DNA of 5,969 bases from the NCBI GenBank assembly GCA_029262935.1, contig JAJCYK010000287.1:1-5969 (forward strand), in the 5' to 3' direction. Position numbers and translations under genes: made by a program. Positions 1 through 5,969 of this stretch are shown piece after piece (within the stretch, counting starts at the first letter, position 1; the number at the start of each line of letters is the position of its first letter). Below the pieces are notes generated by a model. That model was not told the DNA's origin. It searched no databases and saw nothing but the letters and a program-made list of their open reading frames with translations. Origin of the DNA: Cytophagales bacterium (GTDB taxonomy: Bacteria; Bacteroidota; Bacteroidia; Cytophagales; Cyclobacteriaceae).

Positions 1-187
1 AAGTATAACTGGGCGGTACCAGCCCCCAAAGTTTGGTGGCTAGCCGTTGACAATATCCATTTTCATTTAGTTCTCTGGACAGCATTACTAAGCAGCTTGT
101 ACATAAGTATTGCTCCTTAAAGGTTTTTGGGCCATCGCAAAGCACGCATGGATCTGGAAAAATCATTTGACCTAAACCCATAATCAT
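1..187 (-). CDS. ComF family protein (phosphoribosyltransferase-like), N-terminal part, cut by window edge
   Basis: The minus strand is open from a start near 187 to base 1, giving 62 codons of a protein that is normally about 220-240 residues. The translation begins MIMGLGQMIFPDPCVLCDG and shows two Cys pairs, CVLC and, 20 residues on, CTSC. This is the N-terminal zinc-finger layout of ComF/GntX proteins, preceded by the usual short hydrophobic lead ending in FP. Further on, KLWGLVPP fits the (F/Y)(W/Y)GR(V/L)P segment that follows the finger in this family. The catalytic phosphoribosyltransferase domain lies outside the window. ComF proteins are linked to DNA uptake in competent bacteria; in most Bacteroidota the role is untested. 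In-frame ATGs lie at 208, 187, 181 and 166. AAGGA sits five bases before the ATG at 181, so 181 is also credible. The identification is inferred from motifs. Confidence 0.82.
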   Translation of the reverse strand, partial: MIMGLGQMIFPDPCVLCDGPKTFKEQYLCTSCLVMLSRELNENGYCQRLATKLWGLVPPSYT

Positions 188-190
188 CCT

Positions 191-222
191 TTTGAAGGTT
201 AATTCCATTATATTTATCTTTG
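191..222 (+). promoter_or_regulatory. Predicted Bacteroidota-type promoter for the 116-residue gene
   Basis: TTTG at 191-194 is followed, after 20 bp, by TATCTTTG at 215-222. This exactly matches the Bacteroidota primary sigma factor consensus (TTTG near -33, TAnnTTTG near -7). Transcription would start near 229-230, leaving a leader of about 28 bases before the ATG at 258. The -33 element lies just outside the ComF gene start on the opposite strand, so the two divergent genes share a region of only 70 bp. This is a consensus match only. Confidence 0.55.
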
Positions 223-257
223 CTTTATCCTAATATGGGGTATCAAAATCTCAAATT

Positions 258-608
258 ATGTTTAAAAAGGATTTGGATCTTGAGCGCGCTTGGAACCGAT
301 TGATGATAAGGTTGTCTGATCTTTTTGGTAAGAAGCCCGCAAATGTAGAAGCTGTCTTGTTTCTGGTGGGAGTTAATGAACTTGGACAGGGCATTAAAAA
401 TTTCACTAAAGAAGAGAAGCAGGATCTTATGCACATTGCAATTTGCAAAGCGCTTAGTCTTTCAGGATTCTATGTACTTGAAGGTTTGGATGAATCAGGA
501 TGGCCCCATTGGAAATTAGTAAAGAAGCTGCCTCATTTTGATTTGCTAGAGCAAGAGAAACTCCTGAAAATGCACCTTCTGGAATATTTCGAAAAAGAAT
601 ATCCTTAG
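258..608 (+). CDS. Conserved hypothetical protein of Bacteroidota (116 residues)
   Basis: A small soluble protein with no signal peptide or membrane segment. I recognise the pattern as a short family found across Bacteroidota with no assigned function. Recognisable blocks are AVLFLVGVNELGQG (residues 32-45), FTKEEKQDLMHIAIC (49-63), GWPHWKLVKKLP (81-92) and LLEQEKLLKMHLLEYFE (96-112). The charged and aromatic residues in the second and third blocks look like the conserved core. Prediction by eye is mostly alpha-helical. The ATG at 258 was chosen because it is the first in frame and gives a helix of normal composition; the leader before it is A-rich without a Shine-Dalgarno motif. The gene has its own promoter match upstream, is divergent from the ComF gene, and is separated by 110 bp from the next gene, so it may be monocistronic. 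It is clearly coding; the function is unknown. Confidence 0.85.
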   Translation: MFKKDLDLERAWNRLMIRLSDLFGKKPANVEAVLFLVGVNELGQGIKNFTKEEKQDLMHIAICKALSLSGFYVLEGLDESGWPHWKLVKKLPHFDLLEQEKLLKMHLLEYFEKEYP

Positions 609-624
609 TATCAACACTTAAGTA

Positions 625-657
625 TTGCTGGTAATTCTTTCTTGTCAGGTAAAATTG
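625..657 (+). promoter_or_regulatory. Weak candidate promoter for the DUF4175 operon
   Basis: In the 110-bp spacer 609-718, TTG at 625-627 precedes TAAAATTG at 650-657 by 22 bp. The latter matches TAnnTTTG at all but one fixed position. A second near match, TAAATTTA, lies at 659-666 but lacks a well-spaced -33 element. Either would give a leader of about 45-55 bases before the ATG at 719. The evidence is weak. Confidence 0.25.
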
Positions 658-672
658 ATAAATTTAGAATAG

Positions 673-700
673 GAGTACTGTATTGAAACAGAAAATACTC
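673..700 (+). other. Imperfect inverted repeat in the leader of the DUF4175 gene
   Basis: GAGTA (673-677) and CTGT (678-681) pair with ACAG (688-691) and TACTC (696-700), around a six-base loop and with a four-base A bulge on the 3' side. It sits 19 bp before the ATG at 719. There is no T-tract after it, so it does not look like a terminator of the preceding gene. It could be a leader hairpin or chance in AT-rich DNA. Confidence 0.2.
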
Positions 701-718
701 ACTGATCGTTATTAACCT

Positions 719-2431
719 ATGGCACGTGTTCAGGGATATGAGGATTTATTAGGCAGGTTACAAGCGTACAAAAAAAAGTACTATCAGAATCTGTTGATCA
801 AAGGAATTTTGCTGGCCTTGGCAATAGCCCTATCAGCTTACCTATTGGTAAACTCATTGGAATATAGTCTTCGTTTTAGTACCCCTTTACGTGCCGTGCT
901 ACTATTTGGGTTTTTAACTTTGGTGGCCTGGGCTCTTTTCCGTTGGATTCTGCATCCTATTTGGAAGTTATTTACATTAGATCGACACCTCTCTGATCAG
1001 GAAGCTGCGGGGCAAATCGGTCGTTATTTTCCACAAATAAAGGATAAGCTCCTAAACACCATACAGTTACATGACCTAAGTGTATCTGAAAATGCTTTGA
1101 TTTCGGCCAGTATTTCACAAAAATCTCAAGAAGTATCAAAAATACCGTTTGTTGATGCGGTTAATTTTAAAGAAAATAGAAAATATCTAAAATTTTTAGG
1201 GGCTCCCTTAATTGTAGTACTGATAATTTTACTAGCTGCTCCCCAACTCTTTACAGAAAGCACCCCTCGATTAATAAATTTCAATAAGACTTATGCCCCA
1301 GTGGCTCCTTTTAACTTCAATCTGATCAACGAGCAATTGACTGCTTTTAAGAATGAAGATTTTAGCTTGGCCTTAAACTTTAGTGGTACAGCAATTCCTA
1401 ACACCGCCTATTTACGTACAAATGATCGTCGTATAAAAATGCAGCGAAACGATCAAGGGCTTTTCGAATTTACCTTTACCAAGATTCAAAGTAATACTGA
1501 ATTTCAATTTGAAGCGGCCGGCTACAATTCAAACTCCTATACGATTGAGGTGGTTAGTCGACCTAACTTAAAAAGCTTTGATATCGATTTGGAGTTTCCT
1601 CGATATTTACAAAAGCAAAATGAATCATTGCAGAACACCGGCAACCTGCAAATTCCAGAAGGCACGACAATTAATTGGTCGTTTAAGGCTCTGGAGACTG
1701 AAAAAATTACACTCTCATTTGCCAAAGATCAACGACCTAATGAATTGCAAACATCTGATAATGAATTGTTTGAATTTAAAAAAGTTGCCAAAAGCTCTGA
1801 TCAGTATACTTTAAACTTACAGAATGAATATAGTAGTAATAAAGAGCAGATTGAGTATCGAATTGACGTAATCGAAGATAAGTATCCGGAAATAACTTTA
1901 GATCAATTTAGAGACACCACCCTATTTAGTTATATGGTATTTGGGGGGAACATCAGTGATGACTATGGATTATCTCAACTAAGATTGTATTACTCCGTTC
2001 AAAGATCAAATGATAGCAAGAAGTCATCAGCTACTGGTATTCCTATAAGCTTAAAGACACAAAGTAAGAATCAAAGTTATTTTTTCCAGTGGGACATTGA
2101 CAGCTTGCGATTAGAAGAGGGAGATAAAGTGAATTATTATCTACAAGTTTGGGATAATGATGGTGTAAACGGTGCTAAAAGTACAAAGACCGCGCAACAC
2201 GCCTTCAAGTTACCCACCAAGAAAGAAATCAATGAGGCCTTAGAAAAGCAGGCTAAAGATACAGAAAACCAAATTGATGAAAGTTTACAAGATGCTAAAG
2301 AGTTAAGTGAAAAAATTGAAGAAGCTGAAGATCGACTAAAGACCAAGAAAACTTTGGATTGGCAGGACAAAAAGCTACTTGAAGAAATCATCGAACGTAA
2401 GGAAGCATTAAGTAAGGATATTGAACGATAA
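719..2431 (+). CDS. DUF4175-family protein, N-terminal part (membrane domain and beta-rich region)
   Basis: This 570-residue stretch begins MARVQGYEDLLGRLQAYKKK. Three hydrophobic segments are visible at about residues 27-46, 57-78 and 158-176. The block LSDQEAAGQIGRYFPQIKDK (91-110) between the second and third is typical of the family. From about 180 to 500 the sequence is beta-rich and soluble, with alternating polar and hydrophobic residues (for example YYLQVWDNDGVNGAKS near 475), suggesting Ig-like domains on the far side of the membrane. From about 505 a charged coiled coil begins (EINEALEKQAKDTENQIDES) and is cut off by the TAA. The ATG at 719 places the first hydrophobic segment at the expected distance. 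If translation ends here, the product keeps its membrane anchor but loses nearly all of the coiled coil. The frame is surely coding; whether the fragment is functional is unknown. Confidence 0.8.
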   Translation: MARVQGYEDLLGRLQAYKKKYYQNLLIKGILLALAIALSAYLLVNSLEYSLRFSTPLRAVLLFGFLTLVAWALFRWILHPIWKLFTLDRHLSDQEAAGQIGRYFPQIKDKLLNTIQLHDLSVSENALISASISQKSQEVSKIPFVDAVNFKENRKYLKFLGAPLIVVLIILLAAPQLFTESTPRLINFNKTYAPVAPFNFNLINEQLTAFKNEDFSLALNFSGTAIPNTAYLRTNDRRIKMQRNDQGLFEFTFTKIQSNTEFQFEAAGYNSNSYTIEVVSRPNLKSFDIDLEFPRYLQKQNESLQNTGNLQIPEGTTINWSFKALETEKITLSFAKDQRPNELQTSDNELFEFKKVAKSSDQYTLNLQNEYSSNKEQIEYRIDVIEDKYPEITLDQFRDTTLFSYMVFGGNISDDYGLSQLRLYYSVQRSNDSKKSSATGIPISLKTQSKNQSYFFQWDIDSLRLEEGDKVNYYLQVWDNDGVNGAKSTKTAQHAFKLPTKKEINEALEKQAKDTENQIDESLQDAKELSEKIEEAEDRLKTKKTLDWQDKKLLEEIIERKEALSKDIER

Positions 2432-2512
2432 GAAGAACTTAAACAAAACAACAACTTACAAAAGGACCGCTATAACGAATACAGTGAAAGCCTAAAATCA
2501 AAAATAGATCAA

Positions 2513-4024
2513 TTGCAGCAGCTAATGGACGAGTTGTTGGACGAGCAAACGAAACAACTTTATGATGAGTTAAGAAAGCTTTTGGATGAGCAACAAAACA
2601 CAGATTCTTTCCAAGACCTGTTGGAGGAGCTTAACTACAAAGAACAGAACTTAGAAGAGGAATTGGCTCGTACTTTGGAATTATTTAAACGAATGCAGTT
2701 TGAACAGCAACTTGAAGAAACCATTTCTGATTTACAAGAACTGCAAGAAGAGCAAGAATCCATAGAGGAGGAAACCAGTAACAAAGAAAGCGACCTTGAA
2801 GATTTAAGTGAACAGCAATCTGAAATCAAAGAGGAGTTTGACCAGTTAAAAGAATCCATTGAGGAGCTCAGGGATAAAAACCAAGATCTCGAAAAATCCG
2901 AAATGTTTGACGATACCTCAGAAGAAGAACAGAATATTGACGATAATTTGCAGGAAAGCCAAGAGCAGTTGGATAACCAAAAAAGGAAAGCGGCGCAAAA
3001 AGCGCAGAAGAAAGCGGCGCAGAATATGAAGCAATTGGGTCAGAAGCTTCAACAGATGCAAGGTGGAATGGAAATGGAAATGATGCAGGAGAATCTTGAT
3101 AACTTAAGAGATATAGAAGATAACCTAATAAAGCTTTCGTTTGATCAAGAGGAGCTTATGAAAGATTTTCAGAAAATAAATCAAAGTGATCCTCGCTTTG
3201 TGTCCCTGTCCCAAAAGCAATTAAAATTGAAAGATGATGCTAAGATCATTGAAGACAGTCTCCTTTCATTGGCTAATAGGGTCTTTCAAATAAAGTCTTT
3301 CGTAACCAGAGAGGTTAAGGGAATGAATCAGCACATGGAACAAAGTCTGGATGGGTTGAAAAAGAGAAATCAGTCACAAGCGCTTAGTAATCAGCAGCTT
3401 ACAATGACATCTGTGAATAATTTGGCGCTTTTGCTTAGCGATGTACTACAACAAATGCAAGAACAAATGGCTCAGGCCCAAGGTAAGCCAAGTAAGAGTA
3501 AAAAGAACCAACCGGGGCTAGGGCAATTACAGCAAAGTTTGAATAAGCAAATTGAAAATCTTAAAAAAAGCGGAAAGAGCGGTAGGGCTTTAAGTGAAGA
3601 ATTAGCTAAACTTGCAGCACAACAAGAAATGATTCGCAAAGCCCTTCAAGAAGCACAGGAAGGAATCCAAGAACTGGGTGAAGAAGGTAAAGATGAGCAA
3701 AAGGGCAGTGGCGATATTGTGGAGAAAATGGAACTTACAGAGACCGATTTAGTTAATAAAAAAATAACTGCGGAAACCATTCAAAGACAAAAGGATATTT
3801 TAACTAGATTGTTGGAAGCAGAAAAGTCAATTAGAGAGCGGGAGTTGGATAAGGAGCGAGAAGCCCAACAAGCCAGCAACAAGGAACCGCGAATACCTCC
3901 AGCGTTTAAGGAGTACCTTAAAGCGAAAGAAAAAGAGATTGAACTATTACGAACCGTTCCTCCAAAGTTAAATCCTTACTATAAACAGGAAGTGAACGAT
4001 TATTTTAAACGCATAGACAATTAA
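2513..4024 (+). CDS. DUF4175-family protein, C-terminal part (Gln/Glu-rich coiled coil)
   Basis: This is the continuation of the preceding gene after its in-frame TAA. The frame is open from 2432; 2513 is a TTG and the first ATG is at 2525, both inside what should be coiled coil (LQQLMDELLDE), and neither has a nearby Shine-Dalgarno motif. The predicted start is therefore probably not a natural one. The 503 residues are long helical heptads, very rich in Glu, Gln and Lys, with a Met/Gln patch (QQMQGGMEMEMMQENL) and a Lys/Gly/Ser/Pro hinge (KPSKSKKNQPGLG), then ELAKLAAQQEMIRKALQE, a segment I associate with DUF4175 proteins. The last 30 residues form the usual end. A 12-bp direct repeat (2986-2997 and 3010-3021) encodes RKAAQKAQKKAAQ. 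No enzymatic motif is seen. The stop is 13 bp from the ATPase gene. Confidence 0.7.
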   Translation: MQQLMDELLDEQTKQLYDELRKLLDEQQNTDSFQDLLEELNYKEQNLEEELARTLELFKRMQFEQQLEETISDLQELQEEQESIEEETSNKESDLEDLSEQQSEIKEEFDQLKESIEELRDKNQDLEKSEMFDDTSEEEQNIDDNLQESQEQLDNQKRKAAQKAQKKAAQNMKQLGQKLQQMQGGMEMEMMQENLDNLRDIEDNLIKLSFDQEELMKDFQKINQSDPRFVSLSQKQLKLKDDAKIIEDSLLSLANRVFQIKSFVTREVKGMNQHMEQSLDGLKKRNQSQALSNQQLTMTSVNNLALLLSDVLQQMQEQMAQAQGKPSKSKKNQPGLGQLQQSLNKQIENLKKSGKSGRALSEELAKLAAQQEMIRKALQEAQEGIQELGEEGKDEQKGSGDIVEKMELTETDLVNKKITAETIQRQKDILTRLLEAEKSIRERELDKEREAQQASNKEPRIPPAFKEYLKAKEKEIELLRTVPPKLNPYYKQEVNDYFKRIDN

Positions 4025-4037
4025 AGCGTCAATACCG

Positions 4038-4442
4038 ATGAACTCTATTAAGATTGAGATACCTTCCCTTACGGAAAACATTAGAATCATTGAAAGCTTT
4101 ATTGACAATGCTAAAGACACCTATAACATAGATGATGACATTTATGGCAATATCATGATTGCCGTAACTGAATCCGTAAACAATGCCATTAAACACGGCA
4201 ATGACCTACAGAACAATAAAAACGTTTTGATTTCGCTACACCTGGAGCACAACATCATTACATTTATTATACAAGATCAAGGGAATGGATTTGACTATGA
4301 CAATCTACCTGACCCTACCTCGCCTGAAAATCTAGACAAACCCGGGGGAAGAGGCATCTTCTTGATGAAGCATTTGGCTGACGAAGTAAGATTTAAAGAT
4401 GAAGGACGAATTGTGGAGTTAAGCTTCTACGTAAACAAATAG
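4038..4442 (+). CDS. RsbW/SpoIIAB-like GHKL ATP-binding protein (HATPase_c domain)
   Basis: A stand-alone 134-residue GHKL ATPase. The N box is visible as ESVNNAIKHGN (residues 45-55, with E45, N49, H53, G54), the G1 box as DQGNGFD (80-86), and the G2 region as GGRGIFLMKHLADEV (103-117). There is no phospho-acceptor or sensor domain, so it resembles anti-sigma factor serine kinases (RsbW, SpoIIAB) rather than a histidine kinase. The family phosphorylates an anti-anti-sigma partner and can sequester a sigma factor; whether this protein does so is unknown, and neither a STAS-domain partner nor a sigma factor is encoded here. The ATG at 4038 follows the DUF4175 stop by 13 bp, and the stop at 4440-4442 precedes ybeY by 5 bp, so the three are very likely cotranscribed. 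The domain call is firm; the partner and kinase activity are inferred. Confidence 0.9.
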   Translation: MNSIKIEIPSLTENIRIIESFIDNAKDTYNIDDDIYGNIMIAVTESVNNAIKHGNDLQNNKNVLISLHLEHNIITFIIQDQGNGFDYDNLPDPTSPENLDKPGGRGIFLMKHLADEVRFKDEGRIVELSFYVNK

Positions 4443-4447
4443 TATCA

Positions 4448-4858
4448 GTGGTTCAATTCTTTGTTGAAGACATTAACTTTAACCCACCTACCCCTAGTAA
4501 ACTCAAAAAGTGGATCTCCCAAGTAGTTCAATTGGAGGGTCGAGAAATTAAAGAGCTGAATTACATTTTTTGCAGCGACACGTACCTTCTTAGCATGAAT
4601 CAAAATTTTCTAGCCCACAACACCTATACAGATATTTTGACTTTCGATAACAGCGATACTCCTCTGTATCTTTCATCAGACATATTCATCAGTATTGAAC
4701 GGGTTAAGGAGAATGCCTCTACATATAAGGTTTCTTTTGATCATGAATTACGAAGAGTAATGATCCATGGAGTATTACATCTTCTAGGATATAATGATAA
4801 GTCGGCAGATCAGCAGACAGAAATGCGAATAAAAGAAGAAGCTTATTTATCTTTGTAG
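4448..4858 (+). CDS. ybeY: Endoribonuclease YbeY (rRNA maturation)
   Basis: YbeY is a zinc-dependent RNase that works on 16S rRNA 3'-end processing and ribosome quality control in the cytoplasm. This 136-residue protein is close to the usual length. The metal motif is HGVLHLLGYND: H107 and H111 are the first two ligands, and the position of the third ligand (His in E. coli) is D117, followed by Lys. As I recall, HGxLHLxGYxDK is the normal Bacteroidota form, so I do not read it as inactivation. The segment NQNFLAHNTYTDILTFDNSD (51-70) corresponds to the conserved Arg/Asp-PTDVLSF region of other bacteria, again in the Bacteroidota variant. The start is GTG at 4448, 5 bp after the ATPase stop; no ATG occurs in frame before residue 50, which would remove the N-terminal strand and helix, so GTG is the best choice. 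Confidence 0.93.
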   Translation: MVQFFVEDINFNPPTPSKLKKWISQVVQLEGREIKELNYIFCSDTYLLSMNQNFLAHNTYTDILTFDNSDTPLYLSSDIFISIERVKENASTYKVSFDHELRRVMIHGVLHLLGYNDKSADQQTEMRIKEEAYLSL

Positions 4859-4865
4859 TCTTTGG

Positions 4866-4881
4866 TGTTCCACGTGGAACA
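4866..4881. promoter_or_regulatory. parS centromere site, copy 1 (ParB-binding palindrome)
   Basis: TGTTCCACGTGGAACA is a perfect 16-bp palindrome, extended by one base pair on each side. It is identical to a well-known form of the chromosomal parS site (consensus TGTTNCACGTGNAACA), to which ParB binds and from which it spreads to organise origin segregation with ParA. It lies 7 bp after the ybeY stop. No T-tract follows, so it is not a terminator. Confidence 0.88.
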
Positions 4882-4907
4882 CTAATAGCGAAATTACCAT
4901 TAACCAA

Positions 4908-4923
4908 TGTTCCACGTGGAACA
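4908..4923. promoter_or_regulatory. parS centromere site, copy 2 (ParB-binding palindrome)
   Basis: A second, identical TGTTCCACGTGGAACA, here with two further matching base pairs on each side (perfect palindrome 4906-4925). Its centre is 42 bp from that of copy 1, about four helical turns, so both sites face the same side of the DNA. It ends 16 bp before the mnmG ATG, so bound ParB could affect mnmG expression; that is inference. Confidence 0.88.
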
Positions 4924-4939
4924 TTACGATCTAACAAGA

Positions 4940-5969
4940 ATGTTTCCAGAGTATGATGTAATAGTTGTAGGAGCAGGTCACGCTGGTTGCGAAGCCGCAG
5001 CTGCTGCCGCAAACATGGGATCTAAGGTACTCTTAGCCACCATGAATATGAATACTATTGCACAAATGTCTTGTAATCCAGCAATGGGCGGTGTGGCCAA
5101 AGGTCAAATTGTTCGCGAAATAGATGCATTAGGAGGAATATCAGGAATTGTATCCGACCAAAGCATGATACAATTTAGAATGCTTAATAAATCTAAGGGG
5201 CCTGCCATGTGGAGTCCACGTACCCAAAACGATCGTCAGTTATTCGCCCATGCTTGGAGAATGATGCTTGAAAAAACCCCAAACATTGATTTTTGGCAAG
5301 AAATGGTTACTGGACTCATCACCAAAGGTGATCAAGTAAAAGGCATTCATACTGGGATGGGTATGGACATTTACGGAAAATCCGTAATTCTAACCAATGG
5401 AACTTTCCTAAATGGCATCATACATATTGGTGAAAAACAATTCGGAGGAGGTAGAACTGCAGAAAAAGCAGCTACTGGAATTACTGAACAATTAATTGGT
5501 TTGGGGTTTTCCGCGGGAAGAATGAAAACCGGCACTCCACCTAGAGTAGACGGTCGTACCCTTAACTATAGCTTAATGGAAGAACAGTTTGGGGATAAAC
5601 AACCTGGAACATTCTCTTTTACAAATACCAAACCACCTACCACCCAAAAAAGTTGCTTTATCACATATACCAACAAAGAAGTTCATGAACTTTTAAAAAC
5701 TGGCTTTGATCGATCTCCTATGTTTAATGGTCGTATCAAAGGTCTTGGGCCTCGATATTGTCCCTCTATAGAAGATAAAATCAATCGTTTTGCTGAACGT
5801 GATCGACATCAAATATTTGTAGAACCTGAAGGATGGGATACCGTAGAAATATATGTCAACGGGTTTTCTACTTCATTACCAGAAGATGTTCAGTTTAAAG
5901 CACTTCGAAGTATTACTGGTTTCAAAGACGTTAAAATGTTTCGGCCTGGCTATGCCATAGAATATGACT
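4940..5969 (+). CDS. mnmG: tRNA uridine-5-carboxymethylaminomethyl(34) synthesis enzyme MnmG, N-terminal part
   Basis: MnmG (GidA) is the FAD-binding partner of the GTPase MnmE; together they install the (carboxymethyl)aminomethyl group on the wobble uridine of certain tRNAs. The first 343 of about 620 residues are present; the gene runs off the right edge with no stop or frameshift. The FAD Rossmann motif GAGHAGCEAA is at residues 11-20. Signature blocks are SCNPAMGGVAKGQIVREIDA (44-63, with conserved C45), KGPAMWSPRTQNDR, LTNGTFLNGIIHIGE, GRMKTGTPPRVDGRTL and GPRYCPSIEDKI (conserved C274). These match the two conserved cysteines of the family. ATG 4940 gives the usual short lead before the Rossmann strand (MFPEYDVIVVGAG). 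The leader is A-rich without a strong Shine-Dalgarno motif. The gene follows a parS pair and is probably transcribed from within or just before that spacer. Confidence 0.97.
   Translation, partial: MFPEYDVIVVGAGHAGCEAAAAAANMGSKVLLATMNMNTIAQMSCNPAMGGVAKGQIVREIDALGGISGIVSDQSMIQFRMLNKSKGPAMWSPRTQNDRQLFAHAWRMMLEKTPNIDFWQEMVTGLITKGDQVKGIHTGMGMDIYGKSVILTNGTFLNGIIHIGEKQFGGGRTAEKAATGITEQLIGLGFSAGRMKTGTPPRVDGRTLNYSLMEEQFGDKQPGTFSFTNTKPPTTQKSCFITYTNKEVHELLKTGFDRSPMFNGRIKGLGPRYCPSIEDKINRFAERDRHQIFVEPEGWDTVEIYVNGFSTSLPEDVQFKALRSITGFKDVKMFRPGYAIEYD

Larger units (their letters stand above)
719..4024 (+). pseudogene. DUF4175-family membrane/coiled-coil protein gene, interrupted by an in-frame TAA
   Basis: Positions 719-4024 form one reading frame of 1,102 codons with a single internal stop, TAA at 2429-2431 (codon 571). 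Both parts are in the same frame, and the 27 codons between the stop and the first possible restart (TTG 2513) also translate into sensible coiled-coil sequence (starting EELKQNNNLQKDRYNEYSES). The combined length of about 1,100 residues is what I expect for the intact Bacteroidota DUF4175 protein, and the C-terminus (PYYKQEVNDYFKRIDN) is complete. No frameshift or second stop is seen, so one substitution (for example CAA, AAA or GAA to TAA) explains the break. It may be a recent nonsense mutation, a sequencing or assembly error, or less likely a recoded stop. The function of the family is unknown. The two parts are described separately in the next entries. Confidence 0.75.

Noticed and set aside
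612..627. Near palindrome around ACTTAAGT after the hypothetical gene, as a terminator or operator
   Set aside because: The core is only 8 bp, AT-rich and without a T-tract or a second copy, so there is no basis for assigning a role.
104..629. Shared 11-mer TAAGTATTGCT at 104-114 and 619-629
   Set aside because: A few repeated 11-mers are expected by chance in 6 kb of AT-rich sequence, and one copy is inside the ComF coding region.
2635..2859. Minus-strand open frame rich in Ser, Cys and Leu
   Set aside because: It is the reverse shadow of Glu/Gln/Leu-rich coiled-coil codons of the DUF4175 gene; it has no family-like pattern. The same holds for the minus-strand frame 2137-2454.
2986..3021. 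12-bp direct repeat GAAAGCGGCGCA, two copies 24 bp apart
   Set aside because: It is in frame, encodes an Ala/Lys/Gln coiled-coil repeat, and is most simply local duplication or codon reuse within the DUF4175 gene.
4848..4864. TATCTTTG at 4848-4855 as an mnmG promoter
   Set aside because: It matches the -7 consensus, but it lies inside the end of ybeY and there is no TTG or TTTG at a suitable distance upstream; too weak to call.
4865..4925. The two palindromes as a rho-independent terminator or restriction-type repeat
   Set aside because: No T-tract follows either copy, and the identity with the parS consensus is a better explanation.
4719..5012. Minus-strand open frame of 97 codons crossing the parS spacer
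   Set aside because: It overlaps the conserved ends of ybeY and mnmG and both parS palindromes; the repeated VPRGT in its translation is just the palindrome read twice.

Overview
This window looks like chromosomal core DNA from a member of the Bacteroidota, probably Flavobacteriales-like. Three things point there. The base composition is AT-rich. Start sites mostly lack strong Shine-Dalgarno sequences, and one clear promoter match is of the Bacteroidota type (TTTG, then TAnnTTTG). The gene set is DUF4175 protein, RsbW-like ATPase, ybeY and mnmG, and the YbeY and MnmG motif variants are those I associate with this phylum. No mobile element, CRISPR array, tRNA or rRNA was seen.

Layout. Positions 1-187 hold the N-terminal part of a ComF-family protein on the minus strand, cut by the window edge. 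A short divergent intergenic region (188-257) follows, carrying a good promoter match for the plus strand. Next is a 116-residue conserved hypothetical protein (258-608). After a 110-bp spacer with weak signals comes a large DUF4175-type membrane and coiled-coil protein (719-4024). It is interrupted in frame by a TAA codon at 2429-2431; the same frame is otherwise open for the remaining 530 codons up to a normal C-terminus. Two tightly packed genes follow: a GHKL ATPase of the anti-sigma/RsbW type (4038-4442) and the RNase YbeY (4448-4858). The 81-bp spacer 4859-4939 carries two perfect copies of TGTTCCACGTGGAACA, the ParB-binding centromere motif parS, 42 bp apart centre to centre. mnmG starts at 4940 and runs off the right edge.

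How the genes relate. The DUF4175 gene, the ATPase and ybeY have spacings of 13 and 5 bp and are probably one transcription unit. YbeY (rRNA maturation and ribosome quality control) and MnmG (tRNA wobble-uridine modification) both serve translation. The parS pair ties the locus to chromosome segregation, as in the classical gid/par region of many bacteria.

The two items most worth checking are the in-frame stop inside the DUF4175 gene (recent nonsense mutation, sequencing error or recoding) and the phased parS pair. I did not find evidence for a wholly new multi-gene system.
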